A DNA stretch of 64,000 bases, from NCBI GenBank assembly GCA_013299045.1, contig JAAFJX010000002.1:124001-188000 (forward strand). The letters run 5' to 3'. Source of the stretch: Cytophagales bacterium (lineage in GTDB: Bacteria > Bacteroidota > Bacteroidia > Cytophagales > Bernardetiaceae). Shown one piece after another: positions 55,421 through 63,914 of this stretch (position 1 is its first letter; every line of letters starts with the position of its first letter). The notes beneath the pieces are model-generated. The model was not told the DNA's origin and searched no databases. It was given only the letters and a program-made list of their open reading frames with translations. The translations under genes and the position numbers were made by a program.

Positions 55421-57028
55421 TCAGAACAAATCGCTTATATTGGCATAAAACTCACGCACTTCGCTCTTGAGCAAATCCCAATCATATTTGTAGTGATACT
55501 TATTGCGAATTTCCATGACGGCTTCTTTGTAGGAAGGGCTAGCGTCTATACCAGATAGGGCTTCTTCTAAAACAGCCGAATCGCCACCAAAAAGCTCTTT
55601 CACGAATATGTGCTTGTTCTCGGTATTGAGAGATTCGCGTATGCTTCGGCGCGGTGCAATCACTCTTACAGGCTCTGCATTAGCCTTGGCTTCGGTAATT
55701 TCTGGCTCAGCTTTGCTTTCTATAACAGCAGCAACTTGCTCTGGCGTGGTGCTAGCGATAGCAATTTCCTTATTGTCCTCTTCCGCACTGATAGCTTTAG
55801 CGCTCTCCTGAGGGGCAGCTGAGTCGTTGGTAACGGTTTCTTTTTTTGTTTCAACTTCTGTCTCTGCTATAACAGCAGCAACTTGCTCTGGCGTGGTGCT
55901 AGCGATAGCAATTTCCTTATTGTCCTCTTCCGCACTGATAGCTTTAGCGCTCTCCTGAGGGGCAGCTGAGTCGTTGGTAACGGTTTCTTTTTTTGTTTCA
56001 ACTTCTGTCTCTGCTATAACAGCAGCAACTTGCTCTGGCGTGGTGCTAGCGATAGCAATTTCCTTGTTGTCCTCTTCCGCACTGATAGCTTTAGCGCTCT
56101 CCTGAGGGGCAGCTGAGTCGTTGGCGCTTTCGGAACTTTTTACGCTTTCAGGAACTTCGTCGCTGATAGAGCTTTCTTTTTTAGAATCTTCTTGATTTTT
56201 CTGTTCTACTTTTACTTCATTTTTCTCAACTTCGGCCATATAAGTTTGCTCTGCCGAATAAAGTGTTTGGTCTGCTATGGCAGTCAAATCATGAGGGCTA
56301 GCTTGGTTCACCTCTTTTTTTTCTTTATCGGCAACGGGCGGCACATAAGGCGGAACAGTTGGCGTAGTGAGGCTATCCACAGGCTTAGGACTTTCTTTCT
56401 TGATGAAATCTTGTATTTTAAACGCCAATATTTGGTTAAAATACCTTAGAATAGGCTTGGGGTCGTCGAAGTCCGATACATCATCCATAGCCTGTATGAC
56501 GAGGTCGCGGGCTTGTTGTGCACCAATCATTTGGTTGCTGGCAGCCGCTTTGAACTTCGTGTAGATGTTGTCGCGCAGGAGGCCGTGTATGCGGATATAG
56601 CGGCAAATGGCTAAGAAATCGCGCTGTAAATGAATATTTGCACCAAAGCGTTCAAATTCTTTATCAAAGAAGGTGTAGGGTGCAAGCGTTAGTTTAAGGG
56701 TATCCAGGACAGCCTCAGCCAACAAAGGCTCAAAATAAGTCCTTCTTATTTGAATATGGTGCGAAAGCACATTGTTGAGATAAGCAAAAGCCTCTTGAAC
56801 ATCTGGTGCGGAATAGTCAAAGTAAGGACTTTGCAGATGCTCGCCCTCTTCTAACCAACGCTGGAAAAGCAACTTCACTAAGAAATAATTAACTTGCTTA
56901 ATATCTGAAAAATGCAACAGATGCTTGCCCTGAATAGTGGGGACTTTATCAAAAAAAGAATCGCAGAGTTCTTGAGAAACGCGCTCACTGTATTCCTTGA
57001 GGGCTATCTGATTCAACTTACTTGCCAT
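55421..57028 (-). CDS. Protein with a large internal 49-residue tandem repeat, unknown function
   Basis: The protein has 535 residues with no signal peptide. Residues 1-190 are helical and look like a conserved domain (FDKVPTIQGKHLLHFSDIK, then YFDYSAPDVQEAFAYLNNV). Residues about 300-440 carry nearly three copies of a 49-residue acidic repeat (NDSAAPQESAKAISAEEDNK ... EQVAAVI). The last 70 residues are again conserved-looking (IFVKELFGGDSAVLEEAL, YDWDLLKSEVREFYANI). The middle is likely a disordered acidic linker between two folded ends. No family recognised. Downstream of it on the same strand is the PAS/DHp gene (62 bases). Confidence 0.8.
   Translation of the reverse strand: MASKLNQIALKEYSERVSQELCDSFFDKVPTIQGKHLLHFSDIKQVNYFLVKLLFQRWLEEGEHLQSPYFDYSAPDVQEAFAYLNNVLSHHIQIRRTYFEPLLAEAVLDTLKLTLAPYTFFDKEFERFGANIHLQRDFLAICRYIRIHGLLRDNIYTKFKAAASNQMIGAQQARDLVIQAMDDVSDFDDPKPILRYFNQILAFKIQDFIKKESPKPVDSLTTPTVPPYVPPVADKEKKEVNQASPHDLTAIADQTLYSAEQTYMAEVEKNEVKVEQKNQEDSKKESSISDEVPESVKSSESANDSAAPQESAKAISAEEDNKEIAIASTTPEQVAAVIAETEVETKKETVTNDSAAPQESAKAISAEEDNKEIAIASTTPEQVAAVIAETEVETKKETVTNDSAAPQESAKAISAEEDNKEIAIASTTPEQVAAVIESKAEPEITEAKANAEPVRVIAPRRSIRESLNTENKHIFVKELFGGDSAVLEEALSGIDASPSYKEAVMEIRNKYHYKYDWDLLKSEVREFYANISDLF
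55721..56124 (-). repeat. 147-bp tandem repeat, about 2.7 copies, inside a coding region
   Basis: TATAACAGCAGCAACTTGCT occurs at 55721, 55868 and 56015, exactly 147 bases apart, and the units are nearly identical by eye (one difference noted: CTTATT versus CTTGTT). The period is 49 codons, so the frame is kept. Confidence 0.95.
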
Positions 57029-57259
57029 TTCGCAAACGAGGGGGTATCAATGAAGTTCTATTGCTTAATACTAAAGATTGTGCCGTTTAGCTCACTGACG
57101 CTATATATTCTTACGTTTTTAAACTTAGAGGCCATGCAATTTTGCGGTTAATTTTCACAAAAAAAAATAATTCGTTGGAATATTCTAAAAAAAAGCGCAA
57201 AAACGAGACTTTCAAGCCAATAATTTTGCAAAAATAGGAGTTACCATAAACGCCACAAC

Positions 57260-57289
57260 AAAAAAACCGCTTTTAAAAGCGGTTTTTTT
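57260..57289 (-). terminator. Perfect 30-bp palindromic terminator
   Basis: The 15-base arms are exact complements, centred between 57274 and 57275, and end in A7/T7. It lies directly behind the tRNA-Ser gene and can act in either direction. The small remainder of this gap is empty. Confidence 0.9.
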
Positions 57290-57299
57290 GTTGATTCAG

Positions 57300-57384
57300 C
57301 GGAGAAAGAGGGATTCGAACCCCCGGTCCTTTAACAGACAACGGTTTTCAAGACCGCCGCAATCGACCACTCTGCCATTTCTCC
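57300..57384 (-). tRNA. tRNA-Ser (anticodon TGA)
   Basis: On the minus strand the 85-base gene starts GGAGAAATGGCAGAGTGG and ends TTTCTCCG, with a 7-base acceptor stem closed by the discriminator G. The anticodon stem-loop is GCGGT-CTTGAAA-ACCGT, giving TGA. A long variable arm (about TTGTCTGTTAAAGGACC) follows, and the T loop contains GGTTCGAATCC. CCA is not encoded. All of this is diagnostic of a serine tRNA. Confidence 0.97.
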
Positions 57385-57516
57385 GCTGCAAAGGTGCTAC
57401 TTTTTTTTAGAAATACAAAATTTGCACCCTAATTTTTATACTTTTTTTGTAAATGGGGGTCTTGTAAAGCACTATACAGCTTAAAAAGAGAGTTTTATGC
57501 AACCAAAAGACTTGGG

Positions 57517-59235
57517 CTATTTCTGAAAAAGCTCATAAAGCGGTAAGCCTATTGCTGAAGATGGCTGTTGTAAATGTAGCCAAGCAGCCAGAGTAGGTAC
57601 AATATCCAGAATACTCACTTTACGAACAGAGCTGCCCTTCTTGACTCCGCGCCCATACCAAAGCAAAGGTACTTGGCAGTCGTAAACATAGCCCGTACTG
57701 TGCGTAGTGCCTTCCAGAGGCCCCATAAACCAACCAGGATACATGAACAAAAGTAAATCTGCGGAACGTTCTATATGAAAACCACGCTGTGCTTTCACAT
57801 AAAGTTCATCGGTTAAGTTCCGCGTTTGCAGTTCATCAGCAGTTATAGCGTCAAGAACTCCTTGCCTTGTTTCCATTAAGCTGGCTGCTTTTTGGCGCAC
57901 TTCGGCTAAGCTGAGTCCTTTTTTGAGTACAGCGCGGCGGTTCAAATAAATGGCTTCGCTTTCTTGTTGGACAACCCATTTTTCTACACCATACATTTTA
58001 GAGAGGCAGGAGTCCAAATAAGCACTAACTTCCTGGTAACTAGTCGCTTTTGTGTTCAAATGAAACACTTCATTGGCCAAAGATGGAATATCGGCTGCGC
58101 CATGGTCGGCGGTCAGGAAGAGAATGTAATTATTGCTGCCCACCTGCTTGTCTAAGGACTCCATAAGCTGCTGAATGTTTTTATCCAAACGTATGTAGCA
58201 ATCTTCTAGCTCGAGCGAACGCAGGCCAAAGTTATGCCCAATAAGGTCTGGACTAGAATAACTCACCGTCAAGAAGTCTGTTTCGGTATCTAGCCCCAAG
58301 CCATGCGCCCAAATAGCAGCCTGTGCAAATTGCGTGAGGTAGTCGTTCGCAAAAGGCGTGAAACTGAACCAATAAGCACGTTTTTTGGGGTCTTTGATGT
58401 TCTCAAAACGGTGTGGAAAAGAGGTGGAGTCGCGTTCAAATGTAGGTGCTTCGTATTTGTTATGGTCTGGCAGATAGTTTTGATAGAGGCGTTGCGGGAG
58501 GTAGAGATTCCAAGCGCTGGCCATGTAGGAATCTGGGGTATAGCGCCTGTTAAAGTTTTGTACCCAGGCAGGCAAGCTGTCTTGGTAGTAGCTAGAACTT
58601 ATCATTTTACCTTTTGCGAAATCGTACCAGTAAGCCGCATCTGCCATGTGCCCTGAGGGTAAAATTGCACCTCGGTCTTTATGAGATACGCCTACAATCT
58701 TGCTGCGCGGCGAGGCTATTTTGAGCTCGTCGGTTATGGTGGTGGCTAGTAGGTTTTTGGGAGAACGAAGGCCATACTTGGTATCTGTGCCTAACCCAAG
58801 CACGCTGCTATCGCCCACACAATAACTTTCTTTGCCTATGCTGTAGTTGTGCCAATCATTGCCCACGATACCATGATAGGCTGGTGTTGAACCAGTAAAA
58901 ATGCTGGCGTGTCCTGGCCCTGTTACTGTAGGAACGTAGTCGTAGTGTGTATTTTCAAAGCTATAGCCTTTTTCTAAAAGTTTACGGAAACCACCTTTTC
59001 CCATTTTGGGTAGGTAGCGATACAGCAAATCATAGCGCATTTGGTCTATGACCACCGCAACAACAAGTTTAGGTTTAGTGATATTGCCCTTTTGTGCGTA
59101 GGCAAGGTTTGTTGAGGCAAGTATCCAAAAAAGTGAGAAAAAAATTTGATAAAAAACAGCAGCACCAATAATTTTTGAGGCTCTTGCGGCGGATAAGTTT
59201 AATTTTAATATGGTCATACTTGAGATGTGTTTCAT
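57517..59235 (-). CDS. PafA-like alkaline phosphatase family protein
   Basis: The protein has about 572 residues. A first Met at 59247 overlaps a perfect -7 box (TATCTTTG, minus strand 59252-59245), so I prefer the Met at 59235; 59217 is also possible. A signal peptide ends STNLAYAQ. The alkaline-phosphatase fold shows VVIDQMRYDLL (metal Asp), the Thr nucleophile in PTVTGPGHASIFTG, SSPDLIGHNFG and LTADHGAADIPS, all expected metal or nucleophile sites of type I phosphodiesterase/PafA enzymes. It probably releases phosphate from monoesters in the periplasm or outside the cell. Confidence 0.9.
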   Translation of the reverse strand: MKHISSMTILKLNLSAARASKIIGAAVFYQIFFSLFWILASTNLAYAQKGNITKPKLVVAVVIDQMRYDLLYRYLPKMGKGGFRKLLEKGYSFENTHYDYVPTVTGPGHASIFTGSTPAYHGIVGNDWHNYSIGKESYCVGDSSVLGLGTDTKYGLRSPKNLLATTITDELKIASPRSKIVGVSHKDRGAILPSGHMADAAYWYDFAKGKMISSSYYQDSLPAWVQNFNRRYTPDSYMASAWNLYLPQRLYQNYLPDHNKYEAPTFERDSTSFPHRFENIKDPKKRAYWFSFTPFANDYLTQFAQAAIWAHGLGLDTETDFLTVSYSSPDLIGHNFGLRSLELEDCYIRLDKNIQQLMESLDKQVGSNNYILFLTADHGAADIPSLANEVFHLNTKATSYQEVSAYLDSCLSKMYGVEKWVVQQESEAIYLNRRAVLKKGLSLAEVRQKAASLMETRQGVLDAITADELQTRNLTDELYVKAQRGFHIERSADLLLFMYPGWFMGPLEGTTHSTGYVYDCQVPLLWYGRGVKKGSSVRKVSILDIVPTLAAWLHLQQPSSAIGLPLYELFQK

Positions 59236-59315
59236 TAGCGAGCGCAAAGATAAGCAGAAGCCTCTTTGATTCCGTTTATAGATAGATTAAGTTTTGTTTG
59301 CTAAATAAAACAAAA

Positions 59316-59346
59316 TAGCCGTACCTTATTGATTTAGTACGGCTAT
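59316..59346 (-). terminator. Rho-independent terminator
   Basis: Arms TAGCCGTAC and GTACGGCTA around a 12-base loop. On the minus strand it is followed by TTTTGTTTT. It lies 28 bases beyond the PepSY-like lipoprotein stop. Confidence 0.8.
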
Positions 59347-59373
59347 TCGTATTGAATTTAGTTGGGGCAAAAA

Positions 59374-59910
59374 CTATTTAATAACAACTTCTTTGCCTTT
59401 GGGGTCAAAACGAACAAGTGAAGTATCTTTACCTTTAACAATTTGGTACTCAAAAAGTTTGTCATATTTCGGAAGTGAGAGTTCTTCAACACCTACCACC
59501 GTAGCGGCTTTGTGTTTGCTCTTTTTGAAGCCATTTGCCACTTCAGCAGGCACTGCACTTATTTCTATTTTGGAGTCTGTTTCGCGCCAAACGCCAGTAG
59601 AATCAAATTCTGCTTCGTAGCTGCGGCTGTCCATTGTAAAGTTCACTTCATAAACGCCGTTGCTTTCAGCTTCCCAGTCAGTAGATTCTGTTGCGTTAGG
59701 AAACTTGGCTTTGAAAGCCGCTTTGACGGCTTCAGGAACTTCTATGCCAGCAGATTGTGCGAGAGTATCAGGTGCAGGAGTAGCTACAGAGGTTGTATCA
59801 GTAGCCAAAGAGTCTTGGCCTGTTGTATCTTCTTTCTTGCTTCCGCAAGACGATGCTGCCAAAGTCAAAACAAACACAGAACCTAAAACGAGTAAGAAAT
59901 TCTTGAACAT
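59374..59910 (-). CDS. PepSY-like lipoprotein
   Basis: The protein has 178 residues. The lipobox is ASSC in LTLAASSCGSKK. A Thr/Asp/Pro-rich linker (about 25-58) precedes a PepSY-like (DUF2874) domain with VPEAVKAAFKAKFPNATESTDW and WRETDSKIEISAVPAEV followed by YDKLFEYQIVKG, the two-unit layout of these domains. Role unknown; the family is usually exported and thought to act as an inhibitor or chaperone-like domain. A terminator follows. Confidence 0.85.
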   Translation of the reverse strand: MFKNFLLVLGSVFVLTLAASSCGSKKEDTTGQDSLATDTTSVATPAPDTLAQSAGIEVPEAVKAAFKAKFPNATESTDWEAESNGVYEVNFTMDSRSYEAEFDSTGVWRETDSKIEISAVPAEVANGFKKSKHKAATVVGVEELSLPKYDKLFEYQIVKGKDTSLVRFDPKGKEVVIK

Positions 59911-60269
59911 GGTATTTTAGCAAATTTTTAGTGATGAATAAACGAAAACATATAAGTTTGAGCTGCAAAGTAAAGCATTTAATTTAAAGGATACAAATAC
60001 CTCATTATTAAGTCTATAAAGCTCTATCACTTTGTTAGGCGTTTTGTTATTATACTTTATGCTTTTGGTACTCCTTGTTTCAATATCTGCTTTAATTAGT
60101 GCCAAAGTCATACTTTTGCCAAATAAAATTTTTTTTGGTGTTGTAACTTCCTATGTTTTTCAGCATTAAATTTTATCACTAGAGTTGGCGTGTAGTCTAA
60201 AAAATACTACCTTTGCGATAGTGTGTTTGAGCGCATAGAGTTATTGATTTGTAGTTGAATTTTAAATGT
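59911..60269. other. Divergent gap before the arginase-family gene
   Basis: These 359 bases contain a promoter match for the plus-strand gene (60185-60215) and otherwise only AT-rich sequence. I see no RNA, repeat or small gene. Confidence 0.4.
60185..60215 (+). promoter_or_regulatory. Promoter candidate for the arginase-family gene
   Basis: TTG (60185-60187), 20 bases, TACCTTTG (60208-60215), 54 bases before the ATG at 60270. Confidence 0.55.
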
Positions 60270-61259
60270 ATGTCAAGAATTAACTTTATTGAAGTCAGGT
60301 CTGAACTTGGTGCTGGTACACGCGGTTCTGGCTTGGGGGTAGAGGCCCTGAAAGTCGCTTGTTTGCAAAAGCACTTTGATTTTTGGAATCAGTATCAAAC
60401 CTATATAAAGGCCGTTCAGGACAGTAATGGTGCGCTTTTTCAAAAAAATGACTTCAAGTTTGCTAAGTATATTTCCTACATTTATAGCCATCTTCAGCAC
60501 GTTAGTCTAGCCCTTAATCATTCATTAATAGTCCATAAGAAACTTCCAATAGTCCTTGCAGCAGACCACTCCTCCGCTTATGGTACTATAGCAGGCGTAA
60601 AAAGTGCCTACCCACAGAAGCGCTTGGGTGTTGTTTGGATTGACGCACACGCGGACTTACATTCGCCTTTTTCTACCCCTTCGGGCAATATGCACGGTAT
60701 GCCGCTCGCTATGGCCATGCAGGTTAGTCATAGAGAAAGTGCCGTTAATATCCCTCAGCAAGACGAGGAGCATTACTGGAATGCTATCTTGGATATTGGT
60801 ACACATTTACCTAAAATACTTCCACAAGACCTTATTTTCGTTAGTTTGCGTTCTACGGAAGAACCCGAAGACCGCTACATTAACGAACAAAAAATTAGAA
60901 ATATTAGTACGGAGGAGGTGCGAAGGCACGGTGTAGAGGCTGCCTTAACCTCCATTAAAGAGCAACTCAAGGATTGCGACATTGTTTATGTTTCTTTTGA
61001 TGTGGATAGCATAGACCCTATTTTTTCACGCGGAACAGGAACGCCAGAGGCGGGTGGCCTAACGCCTCAAGAGGCAGTAGCTCTTAATGAAGGCTTGGCT
61101 AGCTGGGATAAGCTAGTAGCCTGGGAAGTAGCCGAAATCAATCCTCTTCTGGATACTGAAAATCAGATGGCTCTTTATGCTGCAGACGTTGTGTTGGCAG
61201 TCGTTCAAGCAGCTGAGTTACGTTTAGAGCAGGCACAGCTAGCTACCGAGCGTGTATAG
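60270..61259 (+). CDS. Arginase/agmatinase/formimidoylglutamase family enzyme
   Basis: The protein has 329 residues. I use the ATG at 60270; an in-frame TTG lies five codons earlier. The two-manganese ureohydrolase site is complete: AADHSSAYG, DAHADLHSP and SFDVDSIDP, with the later GTPEAGGLTPQE and WEVAEINPLLD loops. The family splits guanidino compounds (arginine, agmatine) or formimidoylglutamate. The substrate cannot be decided from motifs alone, and no His- or Arg-degradation gene is adjacent. Confidence 0.9.
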   Translation: MSRINFIEVRSELGAGTRGSGLGVEALKVACLQKHFDFWNQYQTYIKAVQDSNGALFQKNDFKFAKYISYIYSHLQHVSLALNHSLIVHKKLPIVLAADHSSAYGTIAGVKSAYPQKRLGVVWIDAHADLHSPFSTPSGNMHGMPLAMAMQVSHRESAVNIPQQDEEHYWNAILDIGTHLPKILPQDLIFVSLRSTEEPEDRYINEQKIRNISTEEVRRHGVEAALTSIKEQLKDCDIVYVSFDVDSIDPIFSRGTGTPEAGGLTPQEAVALNEGLASWDKLVAWEVAEINPLLDTENQMALYAADVVLAVVQAAELRLEQAQLATERV

Positions 61260-61281
61260 AAACTTGTTTCAGTATTTTTGA

Positions 61282-61313
61282 TTTGAAGATTGTGTGTTTT
61301 TGCCTTATCTTTG
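61282..61313 (+). promoter_or_regulatory. Promoter candidate for the lipoprotein-RNase H operon
   Basis: TTTG (61282-61285), 20 bases, TATCTTTG (61306-61313), an exact match, 35 bases before the ATG at 61348. Confidence 0.6.
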
Positions 61314-61347
61314 CCGCACCTCAAATAAACTGCTTTTTACTTTTGTC

Positions 61348-62019
61348 ATGAAAATATACTTTTATCAGCTTGCATTTGCGCTAGCTAGCTTGTTGTTAGG
61401 TGGTTGCAGAAATGAAGGCTCTGCCTTAGTGAAGGCACCGCACCCCGACTCCCTTAAAAATGCTGTTGTTTATAAAAAAATGGACAACTTTTTTTTGAAT
61501 AAAAATTTTCAAAAAGTAGCCTATAAATTCCCGCTGCTGCGGCTGCCGCTTAATGAAACAGACTTAGCCTCTAGCTTTGATACTGAAGCCCAAGAGCTGC
61601 AAGTGTTAGATGATACAGACCTTGCGTTTTTGTTCGGAAAACACAACAACAATGCGGCAACAGAACAACTCAGTGTAGACGATTTGCCCACTTATTTCGC
61701 TGTTGGGCGTTTGCATACCACCAAATGGGTAGGGCTGATTTATAGAAAAAATTTGGCTGATAATGAAGTATTTGGGTTGGCTACCTACGACAGCTCAGGC
61801 CAAAAGCTATCTGATTTTCCGCTTTTGGGGAGGCAAATAGAAAGCACCTACTCTGAAACGAAGCAAGAGATGGATATTGATACGAGTTGCCGCATCACTA
61901 TTTTTACCGAAAAAAGCAATTATGAACCTGAGACTCAGGCTTCAAAAACAGTTAATTCAGTAGAAAATTATTTTATAGATAAAAAAGGGGTTGTGCAAAT
62001 TGTGGCACAAAATAAATGA
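61348..62019 (+). CDS. Lipoprotein, unknown
   Basis: The protein has 223 residues from the ATG at 61348, because upstream codons overlap the promoter. The signal peptide FYQLAFALASLLLGGC has the lipobox LGGC. The mature protein has few landmarks: an early YKKMDNFFLNKNFQKV helix, a strand-rich middle (YFAVGRLHTTKWVGLIYRK, VFGLATYDSSGQKLSDFPL) and an acidic tail. No family assigned. Its stop overlaps the next ATG by four bases, coupling it to the RNase H gene. Confidence 0.75.
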   Translation: MKIYFYQLAFALASLLLGGCRNEGSALVKAPHPDSLKNAVVYKKMDNFFLNKNFQKVAYKFPLLRLPLNETDLASSFDTEAQELQVLDDTDLAFLFGKHNNNAATEQLSVDDLPTYFAVGRLHTTKWVGLIYRKNLADNEVFGLATYDSSGQKLSDFPLLGRQIESTYSETKQEMDIDTSCRITIFTEKSNYEPETQASKTVNSVENYFIDKKGVVQIVAQNK

Positions 62020-62636
62020 GCAAGAAAAGTAAATTTTACGTGGTTTGGAATGGCCGAAAAAAAGGGGTGTTCTATAGCTGGGAAGATTGCGCCGAGCAGG
62101 TTAAAGGCTTTATTGGTGCCTCATACAAATCCTATGAGAGTGAGGGAGAAGCTATTGAGGCATTTGAGCAAGGTGCGGCTAAAAACGTTGCTGAGCATCG
62201 CAAAGATACGAGCGCTCATCATGACACCCCCATCTGGGAGAGTTTAGCGGTTGATGCAGCTTGCTCAGGGAATCCTGGCCCGTTAGAGTACCGCGGCGTG
62301 TGGACTAAAACCCAAAAGGAAATCTTTCACAGCAAATTATACCCGCTCGGAACGGTTAATATGGGCGAGTTTTTGGCTATTGTTCATGCGCTTGCGCTAT
62401 GCAAACAAAAAAATGTTACTTTGCCTATTTATACGGATTCTGTTACGGCGCTGGCCTGGGTACGCAACAAACGCATCAAAACCAACATGGAGCGAACTAG
62501 CCACACCCACGACCTTTTTGAACATTTAGATAAAGCCCTTCTTTGGCTACAGAATAATACCTATCAAAATGTTCTGTTGAAATGGCAAACAGAAAAGTGG
62601 GGCGAGATACCCGCTGACTTTGGTAGAAAATCTTAA
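62016..62636 (+). CDS. rnhA: Ribonuclease H family protein with N-terminal hybrid-binding domain
   Basis: The protein has 206 residues. Residues 1-50 are the Cauli_VI/RNase H hybrid-binding domain (KFYVVWNGRKKGVFYSWEDC, then KSYESEGEAIEAF). After a linker, the RNase H domain carries its acidic residues in VDAACSGNPG (Asp), MGEFLAIVHAL (Glu), YTDSVTALAW (Asp) and a late Asp in IPADFGRK. It cleaves RNA in RNA-DNA hybrids. This branch is usually called viroplasmin-type RNase H in Bacteroidota. It is coupled to the preceding lipoprotein by an ATGA overlap. Confidence 0.92.
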   Translation: MSKKSKFYVVWNGRKKGVFYSWEDCAEQVKGFIGASYKSYESEGEAIEAFEQGAAKNVAEHRKDTSAHHDTPIWESLAVDAACSGNPGPLEYRGVWTKTQKEIFHSKLYPLGTVNMGEFLAIVHALALCKQKNVTLPIYTDSVTALAWVRNKRIKTNMERTSHTHDLFEHLDKALLWLQNNTYQNVLLKWQTEKWGEIPADFGRKS

Positions 62637-62654
62637 TAAAAAAGCGTAATTTTG
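62619..62654 (+). promoter_or_regulatory. Possible promoter for the DUF4271 gene
   Basis: TTTG (62619-62622), 24 bases, TAATTTTG (62647-62654). The spacing is long. If real, the TTG start codons at 62652/62655 overlap the -7 box or start point, which favours the GTG at 62676. Confidence 0.35.
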
Positions 62655-62675
62655 TTGTTTCAAAACCTAAAGGTC

Positions 62676-63884
62676 GTGTTACGCTCTCTACAAAAAATTG
62701 TTCTTCTTTTTTACCTTTTGGTGTTTGGTTTCTCTCAGGCCAATGCACAGGGGCCACCCCCTTCCGAGCGCCTAGAGGTACTATCCTCGGACTGGCTGGT
62801 GTATGATAGCCGCGCCGCGCTTTATGTACCTTTTGTGGCTGATTATCATACCCAATCAAAAGCTATTTACCTTAAAATCAATAACAAACGATTAAATCCA
62901 GGTTATCTGTGTTTTAAGCCCAAACAAAAGGCTTCTTTATACATCAAGCAACATTTTATTCGGTATTGTAATGCTCGCGAGTGGCAGAATATACGTCTAG
63001 ACAGCCTCTATGCGCTTGAAAAAGACAAATCCATTGAGCTTACACTTTTTTTTGGCGACGAGCCAAGTGGTCGTATCAAAGCCCCAACTACCTATATTTT
63101 AGCCAAACCCTTTAGAGAATCCGAAGCCCCAGTAACCACCACACCCAACACACTCGTTTTGAACGAACAAACAGAAGAGGAAGAGAGCATTTATAAAAAA
63201 GTTTTGAATCGGGCATCGGAGGTAGACCATTATATTATGGCCTTTGCCCTTGTTAGTTTGCTCATTATTAGCTCTGGGCTTAATAAACTACACCCTGTTT
63301 TCAGTACTCTTGCTATGAGGCAGATTGTCAGCGCCCTCAATGCGCCCAAGTCTGTTACTAAGCGGCTAGACGCTGCTCTGGTATTTGCTTACACTATTTT
63401 TTATGCGCTTCTAACTGCCCTTTTCTTACTGACCTTGCAACGTTATGGCGCTTTTTTTCAAAAATTCCCTCTTTCTAATACCGCATTGAGCAAATTGTTT
63501 ATGAACAGCGCCCTCATCATTGCGGCTTGCTGCGTGGGTGTTTTGCTAAAATATTTATTTATACGCTTTTTTGCTTATCTTTTTTTCAATAGGTCTCAGC
63601 TCGGCGACCTACACTTTTGGGAGTATATACATATTTCTTTATTGTTTATGAATGTAGCCACTGTTTGTTTGTTTCTCTATCTGACCTTAGTCCGCTTTCT
63701 ACCAGCTAATACCACCAATTTTATTCTTTATGTAGTGGGCACGCTTTTTGTTGTTAGGCTAATAATTTTAGGGTATAGATTAATTCCTGACCTTAAAGGG
63801 CATAAATTGTATTTATTTTCGTACCTTTGCAGCACCGAAATTTTGCCTACACTTGCGGTAGTAGGTTTTTTGGTCATTGTTTAA
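62676..63884 (+). CDS. DUF4271 membrane protein
   Basis: The protein has about 402 residues from a GTG at 62676; TTG at 62652 or 62655 are alternatives and no ATG is available. A signal peptide (KIVLLFYLLVFGFSQANAQ) precedes an extracytoplasmic region of about 150 residues, then six or so membrane helices. The end carries the DUF4271 pattern HFWEYIHISLLFMN and LYLFSYLCSTEILPTLAVVG. Function unknown. The next gene, 30 bases on, looks like hemD, a neighbourhood I recall for DUF4271 in Bacteroidota. Confidence 0.85.
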   Translation: MLRSLQKIVLLFYLLVFGFSQANAQGPPPSERLEVLSSDWLVYDSRAALYVPFVADYHTQSKAIYLKINNKRLNPGYLCFKPKQKASLYIKQHFIRYCNAREWQNIRLDSLYALEKDKSIELTLFFGDEPSGRIKAPTTYILAKPFRESEAPVTTTPNTLVLNEQTEEEESIYKKVLNRASEVDHYIMAFALVSLLIISSGLNKLHPVFSTLAMRQIVSALNAPKSVTKRLDAALVFAYTIFYALLTALFLLTLQRYGAFFQKFPLSNTALSKLFMNSALIIAACCVGVLLKYLFIRFFAYLFFNRSQLGDLHFWEYIHISLLFMNVATVCLFLYLTLVRFLPANTTNFILYVVGTLFVVRLIILGYRLIPDLKGHKLYLFSYLCSTEILPTLAVVGFLVIV

Positions 63885-63914
63885 TAGCCTCTTGTTTTAT
63901 TTAATCGGTAAGTT

